NCBI GenBank assembly: GCA_964615935.1
Contig: CAZTTG010000011.1
Span: 22,398-86,397 of the forward strand
Direction: 5' to 3'
From: CAZTTG01 sp964615935
Lineage (GTDB): Bacteria > Planctomycetota > UBA1135 > GCA-002686595
DNA length: 64,000 bases
Shown: piece by piece, positions 33,624 through 42,872 of the stretch
How the letters are laid out: each line of letters begins with the position of its first letter
Numbering within the stretch: the stretch's first letter is position 1
Program-made: the position numbers and the translations under genes
Notes under the pieces: generated by a model
Databases searched by the model: none
Seen by the model: the letters and a program-made list of their open reading frames with translations, nothing else
What the model was told of the DNA's origin: nothing

Positions 33624-35687
33624 ATGAAGAGGCTCATCGCCGGTTGGAGCTCCTGGCTGCTCGTCGCAGTGGCCGGCGGCGGAGCGCTCGCGAGCCATGC
33701 CCAGGATGGCCGGGCGCCCGAGGCCGATGGACCGAAGGCGCTGATGGACGCGGCGCGGTTGGGCCGGGTCGAGACCGTGCGCCGATTGCTCGAGGTGGGC
33801 CTCGACCCCGACACGGCCGACGCGTCGTGGCAATCGTACTGGGGAGGGCGATTCACGGCGGTCACCTGGGCCGTGGCCAGGGGTCACCGGGACGTCCTCG
33901 AGGTTCTCCTGAAGGCTGGTGCGAGCGCTGATGCCACCTGCTTCTACCCCCGCTCGAAGTCCACGACCACGGTGCTGCATCTGGCGGTGTACTACCGCCG
34001 GCTCGATCTCGCGAGGCTTCTCCTCGATCACGGGGCCCGCGTCAACGGTCGCAGGGGCTGGACCGAGTGGGGGCGCGATTTCCGCGTGATCGAATTGGAC
34101 GAGCAGGGCAACGAGATCGAGCGCGACCCCCTTCCGAGGGACTTCGAGCACGATCCAACACCTCTACATCTGGCCGCCGCAGTCGGGGAGCTCGAATGCG
34201 TCCACATGCTGATCGATGCCGGCGCGGATCTGGAATCGCTCCACAAGGGTGCCTCCCCTCTTCTGCTCGCGGCCATGTGCGAACAGGAGGAGGCCGCGGA
34301 GTCCCTCCTGCATGCAGGTGCCGTGCTGGATCTGCACTCGTCGATTGCCCTGGGGAGGATCGAGGCCGCCGGGGCGTTCCTGGAGCGAGACCCCGGCCTG
34401 GTGGACTCGTGTGACGCCCGCTTGCACCGCACGCCGCTTCACTGGGCGGCCCGCTTCAATCGAACGAGGATGGTCGCGCTTCTCCTCGAGCTCGGCGCTG
34501 ATGTTCATGCCCTTGCACCGCAGGAGATCTTCCTCAATGCGCCGGGGGGCCCCGAAACCAGCCGAGGATGGCTCCAGCCCGGCAGGGAAGCATGCACGCC
34601 TCTGCATCTGGCAGCTCGACATGGACACTGGGGGGCTGTGCTCGGCCTGCTGAGGGCGGGCGCGGACCTGGACGCTCTGGACTCCGACAACGAGACTCCG
34701 CTCGTGCTCGCCATCGAGGCGGGCCACAGGGATCTCGCCCTCTGGCTGCTGGAACGGGGAGCCGATCCCAACCTGCCCGCCGAGGGTGACCGGGCGCTTC
34801 ATGCAGCCGCTTACGAGAACGACCCGGTTCTCGCGCGGCGGCTCGTCGAGGCCGGGGCGGAGCTGGAGTACTGCGGCGGTCTCGGCGAGACGCCGCTCGA
34901 GCTCGCGGGACTGTGGGAACACGTGGAGGTGGCCGAGGTGCTCCGGGAGGCGGGAGGGGAAGTCGACCTCCTCACGGCCTGCGTGCTGGACGATCGCGAG
35001 GCCGTCCGCGGCTGGCTGCTCGAGCAGCCGAGCCGGGTGGAGTCCTTCCTGGGGCGATTCACGAAGTGGCGCGCGATCGAGGTCGCTGCCTCGATGGGAC
35101 ACCTCGACCTCCTCCAGGAGCTGATCGCGCGGGGGGCCAGGCTGGAGCCGGCGGAGGGGCAGCAGACGACCGTGATCCACGAGGCCGCCGCGCAAGGGCA
35201 GCTGCACGTGCTGCGCTGGGCGCTCGAGCGGGACATCGATCCCGACCTCCTCAGCGAGAGAGGGGGGGCCACTCCCCTCCAGCTCGCGGCGAGGGAGGGC
35301 CAGCTGGATGCAGCGCGTCTGCTGCTGGAGCGTGGAGCCGAGCTGGATGCTCGGTCCTCGTATGGCGGGACTGCCCTGCGGGAGGCCGTCGTGGCGGGCG
35401 AGGTGGAGATGGTGCGCTTCCTGCTCGAGCGCGGCGCAGAGCTCTCCGTCCCAGGTGGGGTGGGGCGAACGCCGCTGCACGTGGCGGCCTACCAGGGGGA
35501 CCCTGTGATCGCCCGTCTGCTGCTGGATGCGGGGGCCGACGCATCGGTGCAGGATCGCGACGGGTGGACGCCCCTGGGCCTCGCCGAGGGGCCAGTAGAG
35601 GGGGACTCCGGCTACAGCCGCCCCATCCCCCCCGAGGGCCGCCGGGCCGTGGTGGAGATCCTGCGCAGGCACGCCGAGAGGCGGTAG
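33624..35687 (+). CDS. Secreted ankyrin-repeat protein
   Basis: A 687-residue protein with a signal peptide (WSSWLLVAVAGGGALASHA) and then about fifteen ankyrin repeats, seen as recurrent DARLLLERGAELDA and TPLHLAARHGH-type helices and turns across residues 38-680. Ankyrin arrays bind proteins; no catalytic domain is visible. Export suggests a periplasmic or extracellular binding partner. The ATG at 33624 is preceded by a hairpin and a TAGAAT box, arguing for its own promoter. The frame is the same as that of the stop-less response regulator. Confidence 0.85.
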   Translation: MKRLIAGWSSWLLVAVAGGGALASHAQDGRAPEADGPKALMDAARLGRVETVRRLLEVGLDPDTADASWQSYWGGRFTAVTWAVARGHRDVLEVLLKAGASADATCFYPRSKSTTTVLHLAVYYRRLDLARLLLDHGARVNGRRGWTEWGRDFRVIELDEQGNEIERDPLPRDFEHDPTPLHLAAAVGELECVHMLIDAGADLESLHKGASPLLLAAMCEQEEAAESLLHAGAVLDLHSSIALGRIEAAGAFLERDPGLVDSCDARLHRTPLHWAARFNRTRMVALLLELGADVHALAPQEIFLNAPGGPETSRGWLQPGREACTPLHLAARHGHWGAVLGLLRAGADLDALDSDNETPLVLAIEAGHRDLALWLLERGADPNLPAEGDRALHAAAYENDPVLARRLVEAGAELEYCGGLGETPLELAGLWEHVEVAEVLREAGGEVDLLTACVLDDREAVRGWLLEQPSRVESFLGRFTKWRAIEVAASMGHLDLLQELIARGARLEPAEGQQTTVIHEAAAQGQLHVLRWALERDIDPDLLSERGGATPLQLAAREGQLDAARLLLERGAELDARSSYGGTALREAVVAGEVEMVRFLLERGAELSVPGGVGRTPLHVAAYQGDPVIARLLLDAGADASVQDRDGWTPLGLAEGPVEGDSGYSRPIPPEGRRAVVEILRRHAERR

Positions 35688-35704
35688 AGGACGGGTGGCC
35701 CCCG

Positions 35705-36631
35705 CTACCCGCCGGCCGTGGTGCGGTGCTCCGAGTGGCAGTCGCCGCAGCTCGCCTCGAGGGCCTCGAAGGCCGCCTCGGCCCGCTCGGCGTCCCGCTC
35801 CTCGACTCGAAGCGCGGCCTCGAGGTCGCGGCTGGCCTCGATGGATCGCTCCATGGTCTCGAGGAAGGCCTGCGGCCTCTTCTCCGCCTCGGCCGTGCGG
35901 CCCATCTCGACCAGGAGCTCCTGAACCTGCAGCGCCTCGTGGGCCGGGTCGATGTCCGGATGATCGGCCGGCGCGCTCCAGCCGGCCTTGCGGGCCGCCT
36001 TCAGGTGGTCGAAGCGCCGATCGAGGTCGGCCATGGCCTGGGCCAGCTCCGGCACCGGCGCCCTGGCCGGGAAGTCGAACTCGAGCCCGGAGGTGGTCGC
36101 CTCGGCGGGCGGGGAGAAGTCCGCCACGCAGGCCCACAGCCCCTGGTACTTCTCGGCGGTCCCGGCGCGCTGCAGCTCCTCGCGGGCCTCCTCGCTGCTC
36201 ATCTCCCCGATCGACAGCTGGGCCAGGACCGCGCCTACGGGTCCCCGGTGGGTCCCGTGGTGGCAGTGGACGAAGAAGGGGCCCTCGAGCTCCCGCGCGG
36301 TCTTGGCGAGCTGCAGCCGCTTCTCCTCCGGAACGTCGTCGTAGCCGAAGGGGATGTGGACGTAGCGCAGGCCGTGCTTCTCTGCGGCCGCCAGGTCCGG
36401 CCGGGCGCCGTCCACGCTCACGACCGTCCGGATGCCGAGCCGGGCGAGCTCCTCGAAGGCGGCCTCGCCCTTGGGCTGACCGCCCCGGGCGACGTCCTTC
36501 GAGACCCAGGCGAAGTGGGGCACGCTGGCGGCCTCGCCCGGCGGCTCGGCCGCGCCGCCGCAGGCCGTCGCGATCCCCGCCAGCGCGAGGGCCAGGAGGA
36601 GGGGGGTCCGGGTTCTCGTCGGCGCGCTCAC
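35705..36631 (-). CDS. Lipoprotein with CX5R phosphatase-like domain and c-type heme motif
   Basis: A 308-residue protein starting with GTG at 36631 behind GAGGTGAAG. The lipobox is at Cys24 (GIATACGG). About residues 38-180 resemble a dual-specificity/tyrosine-phosphatase fold, with the catalytic loop Cys123-x5-Arg129 in VHCHHGTHRGP and VVSVDGARPD before it. The C-terminal helical part ends in a heme-attachment site Cys295-x2-Cys298-His299 (SCGDCHSEH), placed as in four-helix cytochrome c-prime. This would be a periplasmic, membrane-anchored heme protein with a phosphatase-like module. Activity of either part is not shown. The methyltransferase gene ends 5 bp upstream. Confidence 0.72.
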   Translation of the reverse strand: MSAPTRTRTPLLLALALAGIATACGGAAEPPGEAASVPHFAWVSKDVARGGQPKGEAAFEELARLGIRTVVSVDGARPDLAAAEKHGLRYVHIPFGYDDVPEEKRLQLAKTARELEGPFFVHCHHGTHRGPVGAVLAQLSIGEMSSEEAREELQRAGTAEKYQGLWACVADFSPPAEATTSGLEFDFPARAPVPELAQAMADLDRRFDHLKAARKAGWSAPADHPDIDPAHEALQVQELLVEMGRTAEAEKRPQAFLETMERSIEASRDLEAALRVEERDAERAEAAFEALEASCGDCHSEHRTTAGG

Positions 36632-36636
36632 GTTCT

Positions 36637-37482
36637 TCACCTCGCCGACGCCGGCAGGCCGTGCAGACGCGGCTCCGCGAAGGCCAGGCGCCGGACCATG
36701 ACCTCGACCGCCTCGGGGCTCTCGTCGATCAGGACGGCGTCGCGACCGGCCCGCGCGGCCGCCTCCCCCAGGGTCCCGCTGCCGGCGAAGAAGTCCAGCA
36801 GCCGGTCGCCGGGCCGCGAGTGCACCGCCACGATGCGCCCGATGATCCCCAGCGGCTTCTGGGTCGGGTAGCCGGTGCGCTCCTTGCCCTGGGGGGGCAC
36901 GATGGTGTGCCACCAGGTGTCGGTGGGCGTCTTGCCGCGCTTGGCCTTCTCCGGACCCACCAGGCCCGGCGCCATGTAGGGGATGCGGTCGATGGCCTCG
37001 TACTCGTAGGTGTAGCGCTTCGGGTCGACCGCGTACCACAGGATGTTGTCGTGCTTGGGCGACCAGCGCCGCTTGCTGCGGGCCCCGTAGTCGTAGGCCC
37101 AGATGATCTCGTTCTGGAAGCACTCCCGCCCGAAGATCGCGTCGCACAGCACCTTGCAGTAGTGCACCTCGCGAAAGTCCAGGTGCAGGAAGAAGCTGCC
37201 GGTGGGCTTCAGCAGGCGCCGGGCCTCCTCGATGCGCGGCTCGAGGAACGCCAGGTAGTCGTCGAAGGCGTCCGCGAAGCTCTGCCGGCCGAGCTCGATG
37301 GTCCGGTAGCGCCGGCCGGCGAAGCCGGTGCGGTCCCCGCCCTCGTCGCGCACCGTCTTGAGGCGCCGCCGCTCCTGCCGCCGACCCGTGTTGAAGGGCG
37401 GATCGACGTAGATCAGGTCGAAGCTCGCCTCGGGCATCCCCCGCAGGATGGGCAGGTTGTCCCCCAGATGGATGTCCAGCAT
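36637..37482 (-). CDS. DNA methyltransferase, beta class (N4/N6), orphan
   Basis: A DNA amino-methyltransferase of 281 residues from the ATG at 37482 (290 from 37509). Catalytic motif IV DPPFNTG comes first and the AdoMet-binding motif I DFFAGSGT near the C-terminus, the beta-class order shared with M.RsrI-like and CcrM-like enzymes. No restriction endonuclease or specificity subunit is adjacent, so it is probably an orphan methylase for regulation or protection. It modifies adenine N6 or cytosine N4; DPPF favours adenine. Recognition sequence unknown. Confidence 0.88.
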   Translation of the reverse strand: MLDIHLGDNLPILRGMPEASFDLIYVDPPFNTGRRQERRRLKTVRDEGGDRTGFAGRRYRTIELGRQSFADAFDDYLAFLEPRIEEARRLLKPTGSFFLHLDFREVHYCKVLCDAIFGRECFQNEIIWAYDYGARSKRRWSPKHDNILWYAVDPKRYTYEYEAIDRIPYMAPGLVGPEKAKRGKTPTDTWWHTIVPPQGKERTGYPTQKPLGIIGRIVAVHSRPGDRLLDFFAGSGTLGEAAARAGRDAVLIDESPEAVEVMVRRLAFAEPRLHGLPASAR

Positions 37483-37531
37483 GGTCGACAGCCTACTCGA
37501 GGTCGGCACCCACGGGGAGGGCGGGGTGGCC

Positions 37532-38095
37532 CTACTCGGCCAGGTGGGAGAGCAGGATCCGCAGGCCGATCAGGATCAGGACGAGCCCCCCGACCACCTC
37601 CATCCGCTTGCCGAACATCGCTCCCAGCCGGCCGCCGAGCTGCGTGCCGGCGATCGAGAGGGCGGCGGTCACCGCGCCGATGACGGCGCTCGGGTACCAG
37701 ATGCTCACCCCGATCATCGCCAGGCTCAGCCCGACCGCCAGGGCGTCGATGCTGGTGGCGAGACTGAGCGCCACCAGGGTGAGGCCCCGCGAGGGATCCC
37801 CCCGGCGCGCCTCCGCCTCCCCCGGCCTCCACCCCGACCGGATCATGCGGCCTCCCACCAGCGCCAGGAGACCGAAGGCCACCCAGTGGTCCACCTCCGT
37901 GATGAGCGGCGCGATCCGGGTCCCCGCGAACCACCCGAGGATGGGCATGAGGGCCTGGAACAGGCCGAAGTGAAACGACAGCCGGATCGCGCCCCGCAGA
38001 TCCCTCACCCGGCCGGAGGCTCCCGAGGCGAGGGAGACGGCGAAGGCGTCGATCGCCAGGGCGACGGCGATCAGGAGGATCTCGGGGAGCCCCAT
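37532..38095 (-). CDS. mntP: Manganese efflux pump MntP family
   Basis: A 187-residue protein with six hydrophobic segments in two similar halves. Each half has the conserved acidic motif: AIDAFAVSLASG near the N-terminus and SIDALAVGLSLA in the middle, whose aspartates bind Mn(II). Such pumps export manganese across the inner membrane. The 114-bp upstream gap has a GC hairpin but I could not recognise a yybP-ykoY manganese riboswitch core. Confidence 0.87.
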   Translation of the reverse strand: MGLPEILLIAVALAIDAFAVSLASGASGRVRDLRGAIRLSFHFGLFQALMPILGWFAGTRIAPLITEVDHWVAFGLLALVGGRMIRSGWRPGEAEARRGDPSRGLTLVALSLATSIDALAVGLSLAMIGVSIWYPSAVIGAVTAALSIAGTQLGGRLGAMFGKRMEVVGGLVLILIGLRILLSHLAE

Positions 38096-38209
38096 CCGAA
38101 CGGTGTCCTGCCCGCCTGCCGGCTGGGGGGCGGGCGCGCGAGGCTACGGCGCGCCGAGCGGGGCGACAAGGCACGGGCGCTCCCCGAGGACGCCGGCCCT
38201 CGAGCCCGC

Positions 38210-41200
38210 CTACCGGAGCCGCCAGCGGATCTCGATGGGATCCGGCTCCTCGCCGGTGACATCGAAGGTCTCCGGCTCGAAGAGGAGGTCGTCGGGGAAG
38301 GCGCGCAGCGTATAGCGACCGGGAGCCAGGCCCAGGACGCGGGCGAGGCCTCCATCGTCGAAGCGGAGCCGCTGGCCCATGATCCCGGGATCGCCCACCC
38401 AAAGGTGGAGCGCATTGAAGCGGTAATTGCAGCGATCGTCATCGTCGGGGAACGGACCGCGGATCAGGAAGATCTGCGAGTCCTCCAGCAGGAGGAGCGC
38501 GTGGCCCCGGAGGGACCCATCCTGCTCTCCGGGCTCTCGTACCAGGGCGAGCTTCCTCGCGATCCCTCGAGAGAGCTCGAGGATCACCGGATCTCGCCCG
38601 GTGCCCTGGGTCACCCGAACGCCGTGCACGATCGCCGGCGCGTACCCGAACTCGTTGGCGTAGGCGCTCAGATCGACGAGACCCACCGGGAGGTGCAGCT
38701 CCGCGGCTCCGGCATGGTCCAGGGGCCCGATCGCGCTACGGAACGCCTCGCTCCCGCTCTCGCGCCAGCTCAGTTGCAGCCCCCACCGATCGGCGGGCAG
38801 CCTCACGGGCTCTCCCGTGTCCGCGTCCACGAGCTGGACGGGCACGACGCCGAGATCCGGCAAGACGAAGTCCACGTCCGTCGAGCCGGCGACGGCCCGC
38901 CGCCGCGACTCCTCCTGCCCGTTCCGGCCCGCCGTCACCTCGTAGGCCTCCGCGGCGCGCACCTCCACCGCATAGGTGCCGTCGTCCCCCGTGCTCGTCT
39001 CGAAGCTGCCGTAGTACTCGCCCTCGGCCGCCCTGTAGGAGGCCTCGATCCGAACGCTCGCGAGCGGCTCTCCGGAGGCCGAGATCACGCGACCGGAGAT
39101 CCCCGACAACTCCACGTCCCACGACAGGTCCTGCTCGTAGGACCGGCCGGCTTCTACGGCGAGCTCGGCCTCGGGCTGAGGCCCGAAGCTGGCGAGGTCG
39201 TTGCTGCAGACGTAGACGGTGACATCGCCGGGTGGGACGTGGGCGAGCTCGTACCGGCCGTTCCGGTCCGTGTCCGCGAATCCGACGTCGCCATCCGCGG
39301 TCGTCCGGCAGCGCACCCCGATCCCCGCCTGGGGCTCGCCGTTGAAGAGAACGCGACCCCGCACCTCGGCTCCCTCGCGGAGAGCGATCTCCACGAAGGG
39401 GCGCTGTTGCGAGCTCTCGACGACCACGGGCTCCGACTCCGCGGAGGAGTCATCGGAGCGGTAGGCGACGATTCGTATCGGCGATGGCTCGGGCAGGACC
39501 GGAAGGCGAAAGGCACCCTGATCATCGGTCAGCGCGCTCAATCGGTGCAGCCCAGCTTGACCTGCGTGTCCGGGCAGATCGAGCTCCTCACGCTCCTCCC
39601 GGGTCAGGGAATCGAACGCGAACACCTGCTCTCTGCGCGCGTGGACCTCGATGCCCACAACTGGAGCCCCAGACTCGTCCGTGACGAGGCCCTCGATCGT
39701 CGCCAGCGGGGCCAGCGGGATGCGCGGGGAGAGATCTCGTGGGATCTCTCTCACCTCGCAGTACCATTTGAAGGGGAAGTAGCCCTCGGCGACCACATTC
39801 AGGGAGAGCTCCCCTCCCTCGCGGACGCGGACCCTGCATCGCCCTTCCGCATCGGTCCGCGTCAGCGGCTCCATCCGCTTATTGCTGTGCACGTCGGCGC
39901 CCGCGACGGGCGCTCCCGTCTCGCGGTCGAAGACCTCCACGACGAGGCTTGTGCCCCGGTGGAGCTCGAAGTCGACCGTCGCCACTTCAGGACCGCTCAG
40001 GTCGACCTCGGCGTGCTCCTCGGCGTAGCCCTCCGAGCGGGCGTGGATCCAGAGCGTGATGCCGGTGGGGGCATCCGGCAGCCTGTAGTACCCGTTCGCG
40101 TCGGTGATGGAGGGGGGATCCCGGTACCAGACGATGGTCGCGCCCGCCAGCGGCTCCCCCGTTTCGGCATCGCTGACCCGGCCCTCGATCGCGGCGAGCC
40201 AGGGCAGGGTCAGCTCGATCTCACCTTCGGGCTCGATCGCTTGCCAGGCGCGCGAACGGTGGCCCTCCGCTTCGGCCCGGATCACGAAGAACTCCGGCCC
40301 GGGGGAGTACTCCTCGATGCGGAAGCTCCCCACCTCGTCGCTCGTGCCCGCGCCGAGCAGATCCTCTTCCTCCCAGCCGTCGACGTCCGGGTACAGCGTC
40401 AACGCAGCGCCCGCGATGGGTGTCCCGTCGGGGGCCGTCACCGTGCCGAAGAAGGGGGGAGGGGGCATGGCGGCGGGCACGGACGCCCTCGCCCCCGAGG
40501 ATTCCGCAAGGGCGACCTCGGCTGCCCCCTCTTCGACCCGCGCGGACGACGCGGGCTCGACGGGGGACGAGGGGGCCGCCGCGACCGACTCCATCCCGCC
40601 CCCCTGCGAGCTCGCCGGAGCCTCCTGCCACGCCCACCACGCCGCCAGGGCCCCTGCGACCGCGGCCACGCCTGCCCAGAGCTTCCATCCCATGACCAGC
40701 ACCCCCGTCAGCGGAGCCGCCGCGCCGCCTGCCGCGGCGAGCTGCGCTCCGTCCGTTGCGCGGACCCAGGCGAGGAGCACCGAGCTCCACGCCCTCCGAT
40801 CCCCGTGGAACCTCCGATCGAGCTTCCTCCGCAGCTCCGCGAGCGCCCGGTGGATCCGGCTCCGCACGGTGCCCGCGGGCACGCCCTGCATGCGCGCGAT
40901 CTCGAGCGGGGAGAGCTCCCGCCAGTAGCGCAGCAGGACCGCGGTGCGCTGGGGCTCCTCGAGCTCGACCACGGCGGAGACGACCTCGCGCTGCATCTCG
41001 GCCTGCTCCACGAGCTCCGCGGTGGGCGGCGCGCCCTCGCTCGCGGGCGCCTGCCCCTCTCGGCGCCTCCGTCGGGTCTCGCTGCGGCCGAGCTGGCGGG
41101 CCGCGTTGCGCACCACGTTGCCCAGCCAGGCGGGCAGGTTGCGCACCTGCGCCGGAGGCCCGTCGAGCATCGCGAGCCAGGCCTGCTGCTCCACGTCCTC

Positions 41201-41302
41201 GGCCCGGCCCGGGTCGAAGACCAGGCTCCTCGCCCGGCTCCGCACCCGCCCGGCCTGGGCCAGCAGGGCCTCGGGATCGCCGCTCCAGGAGGGGTCGCTC
41301 AT
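38210..41302 (-). CDS. ECF sigma factor fused to a membrane segment and carboxypeptidase-regulatory-like repeats
   Basis: A single 1030-residue frame. Residues about 10-75 form sigma region 2 (EDVEQQAWLAMLDG, NLPAWLGNVVRNAARQ) and about 100-163 region 4, with LEIARMQGVPAGTVRSRIHR as the promoter-reading helix-turn-helix. A hydrophobic segment spans about 198-225. From about 280 to the end there are roughly eight beta-sandwich repeats of carboxypeptidase-regulatory type (FGTVTAPDGTPIAGAAL, IEGRVSDAETGEPLAGATI, ISGRVISASGEPLASVRI). Topology would put the sigma domain in the cytoplasm and the repeats outside, so the protein could tie an external signal directly to transcription, perhaps after proteolytic release. 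Extended ECF factors are known in planctomycetes; no separate anti-sigma gene is adjacent. Confidence 0.85.
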   Translation of the reverse strand: MSDPSWSGDPEALLAQAGRVRSRARSLVFDPGRAEDVEQQAWLAMLDGPPAQVRNLPAWLGNVVRNAARQLGRSETRRRRREGQAPASEGAPPTAELVEQAEMQREVVSAVVELEEPQRTAVLLRYWRELSPLEIARMQGVPAGTVRSRIHRALAELRRKLDRRFHGDRRAWSSVLLAWVRATDGAQLAAAGGAAAPLTGVLVMGWKLWAGVAAVAGALAAWWAWQEAPASSQGGGMESVAAAPSSPVEPASSARVEEGAAEVALAESSGARASVPAAMPPPPFFGTVTAPDGTPIAGAALTLYPDVDGWEEEDLLGAGTSDEVGSFRIEEYSPGPEFFVIRAEAEGHRSRAWQAIEPEGEIELTLPWLAAIEGRVSDAETGEPLAGATIVWYRDPPSITDANGYYRLPDAPTGITLWIHARSEGYAEEHAEVDLSGPEVATVDFELHRGTSLVVEVFDRETGAPVAGADVHSNKRMEPLTRTDAEGRCRVRVREGGELSLNVVAEGYFPFKWYCEVREIPRDLSPRIPLAPLATIEGLVTDESGAPVVGIEVHARREQVFAFDSLTREEREELDLPGHAGQAGLHRLSALTDDQGAFRLPVLPEPSPIRIVAYRSDDSSAESEPVVVESSQQRPFVEIALREGAEVRGRVLFNGEPQAGIGVRCRTTADGDVGFADTDRNGRYELAHVPPGDVTVYVCSNDLASFGPQPEAELAVEAGRSYEQDLSWDVELSGISGRVISASGEPLASVRIEASYRAAEGEYYGSFETSTGDDGTYAVEVRAAEAYEVTAGRNGQEESRRRAVAGSTDVDFVLPDLGVVPVQLVDADTGEPVRLPADRWGLQLSWRESGSEAFRSAIGPLDHAGAAELHLPVGLVDLSAYANEFGYAPAIVHGVRVTQGTGRDPVILELSRGIARKLALVREPGEQDGSLRGHALLLLEDSQIFLIRGPFPDDDDRCNYRFNALHLWVGDPGIMGQRLRFDDGGLARVLGLAPGRYTLRAFPDDLLFEPETFDVTGEEPDPIEIRWRLR

Positions 41303-41395
41303 GATCGGGGTCCCGGTGCCGCCGGGGCGCTCCCCGTTGCACGATACCCCGGAAAGCGAGCCCGGTGACCCGCGGTCGGAGCGTAGCGGCGCCCC

Positions 41396-42004
41396 TCAGA
41401 GCCCTCCCGCCATCTGGTGGGCGGCGAAGCGCGCGAAGCGGGTCGGGGAGAGCAGCGTGAGGGACACGCTCTCCTCCGAGTCGGGGCGGCGGCTCTTCTG
41501 CTCGAACCAGGCCTCCAGGGCGCGGCGGACGCGGGCCTCCGAGGCGTCCAGGTGGATCGAGGAGTGCCAGATCACGAGCCCCGTCTCGGCCGCCACCAGG
41601 TCCAGCTCGATGCTGAGCTGCTGCGGCGGGAAGGCCTGCATCTGCATGACCGTGCCCACCAGCATGGCGTCCAGGCTGAAGCGCCTCGAGAGGTCGATGA
41701 TCGTGCGCGGCTGGTACCAGCCGCGCCGGTAGGGCTCGGAGTCGGGCACCTCGGCCAGGTCCTCGGCCGAGAGCTGCACCACCTCGTAGTCGGTGAAGCG
41801 GCTGAGCTCGACCAGGAAGGAGCGCTGCAGCGAGGCCGAGAGGTGGGCGTCGAGGCCGGCGCCGGCGAAGGGCACCAGCCCAGCGCGCCGGATGGGGTAG
41901 CTGGCGAAGTCCGGGGCCACCCGCACGGCGGCCAGGTTCTCGGGCTCGGCGGGGACGCTCGCGCAGGCGGCGGCCAGAAGGAGCAGGAGGGCGGCGGACC
42001 TCAC
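41396..42004 (-). CDS. Outer-membrane-type lipoprotein, FlgO/CsgG-like fold suspected
   Basis: A 202-residue lipoprotein (lipobox LLLLLAAAC). AGLVPFAGAGLDAHLSASLQ, YEVVQLSAEDLAEV and LSRRFSLDAMLVGTVMQMQA follow the pattern of CsgG/FlgO-type proteins, where two strands and a helix lead to a DxxLxG motif. It is the last gene of the flagellar operon, overlapping its neighbour by ATGA, so a role in the flagellar basal body or its outer-membrane collar is likely but not proven. Confidence 0.6.
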   Translation of the reverse strand: MRSAALLLLLAAACASVPAEPENLAAVRVAPDFASYPIRRAGLVPFAGAGLDAHLSASLQRSFLVELSRFTDYEVVQLSAEDLAEVPDSEPYRRGWYQPRTIIDLSRRFSLDAMLVGTVMQMQAFPPQQLSIELDLVAAETGLVIWHSSIHLDASEARVRRALEAWFEQKSRRPDSEESVSLTLLSPTRFARFAAHQMAGGL

Positions 42005-42630
42005 TCGGTGCCTCCTTTGGCTTCCCCGTCCACCTCGACCGTGGGCGGGGTGCGGCGGCGCTCGGCGATGCGGATCTCCAGCAGCAGGCGCTCGGCCTCC
42101 AGGCGCCCGATCTGGACGGTCAACAGCCGCTCGGCGAGCTCGATGTTCTCGGCCAGCAGCGCCTCGCGGCCGGCCTGCAGCTCGGCGACGCGCGCCTCCA
42201 GCCGCTCGATCTCCCCCTGCCCCTCCTCCAGGGCCGCGCGCTGGCGCTCCACCTCGGCGTCCAGGGCCCCCAGCTCGATGCGCAGGGCGTCGCGCTCCTC
42301 CAGCACGGCCTGGTAGAGCTCGAGGATGTACATCCGCCCCCCCTCGGAGGGCTTGACGTCGTGGGCGGGTAGCTGGACCTCGACCGGTCCCCCCGATCGG
42401 CCCGCCCCGATCGGAGTGCTGGCCCCGATCGGGCTCCCGTCCCAGCCGATGAGCGGCGCGGGCCTCTCCGCGCGGACCGCCGCGGGCGCGCCGGACGCCG
42501 CGGGCTCGGCCTCCGCCTCGGGCTCGGGGATCGGCCCGGGATCGATGAAGTCGGGATCGTCCAGGGCCACGCTGGCGCAGGAGCCCGACAGGATCGCCGC
42601 CGCGAGGACGAGGGGAAGATGGCTTCTCAT
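42001..42630 (-). CDS. Coiled-coil lipoprotein in the flagellar operon
   Basis: A 209-residue protein: signal with lipobox-like SGSC near residue 18, a Pro/Ala/Glu-rich linker to about 95, then a long coiled coil (about 100-192, heptads of Leu, Glu and Arg such as IERLEARVAELQAGREALLA). I recognise no family. Overlap of four bases at each end (ATGA) with its neighbours shows tight translational coupling in the flagellar operon. An envelope spacer or scaffold is a guess. Confidence 0.65.
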   Translation of the reverse strand: MRSHLPLVLAAAILSGSCASVALDDPDFIDPGPIPEPEAEAEPAASGAPAAVRAERPAPLIGWDGSPIGASTPIGAGRSGGPVEVQLPAHDVKPSEGGRMYILELYQAVLEERDALRIELGALDAEVERQRAALEEGQGEIERLEARVAELQAGREALLAENIELAERLLTVQIGRLEAERLLLEIRIAERRRTPPTVEVDGEAKGGTE

Positions 42631-42863
42631 GATGGGTCGACTCCTTCCCCGCCGGCCTCGGCGGGGGGCGGGAACTCGAGCTCGATGACGGTCGTCTCGC
42701 CGCAGGCGCAGCGCACCTCGATCGCCTGGGCTCGGCCCTCGACGGAGATCAGCCGGACCTGCCAGTCGGGCGGAGCGGAGGGCACCACCTCCCCCGACGC
42801 CGGCGCGTCCCGCTCGGCGTGCTCCGCGCATCGGACCAGCCCGGACTTGATGATCGAGGACAC
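42627..42863 (-). CDS. Small unknown protein with CxC motif
   Basis: A 78-residue protein (GTG at 42863, spaced properly from GGAGG; another GTG at 42869 overlaps that site). The C-terminal half has VRCACGETTVIELEF, a zinc-ribbon-like half-site with an upstream Cys in LVRCAEH. Not recognised. It lies between the acidic protein and the coiled-coil lipoprotein in the flagellar operon. Confidence 0.5.
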   Translation of the reverse strand: MSSIIKSGLVRCAEHAERDAPASGEVVPSAPPDWQVRLISVEGRAQAIEVRCACGETTVIELEFPPPAEAGGEGVDPS

Positions 42864-42872
42864 CCGCACCTC

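Noticed and set aside
38096..38209. yybP-ykoY manganese riboswitch ahead of mntP
   Set aside because: Only a GGGGAG-like run and a GC hairpin are seen; the conserved loop sequences are missing.
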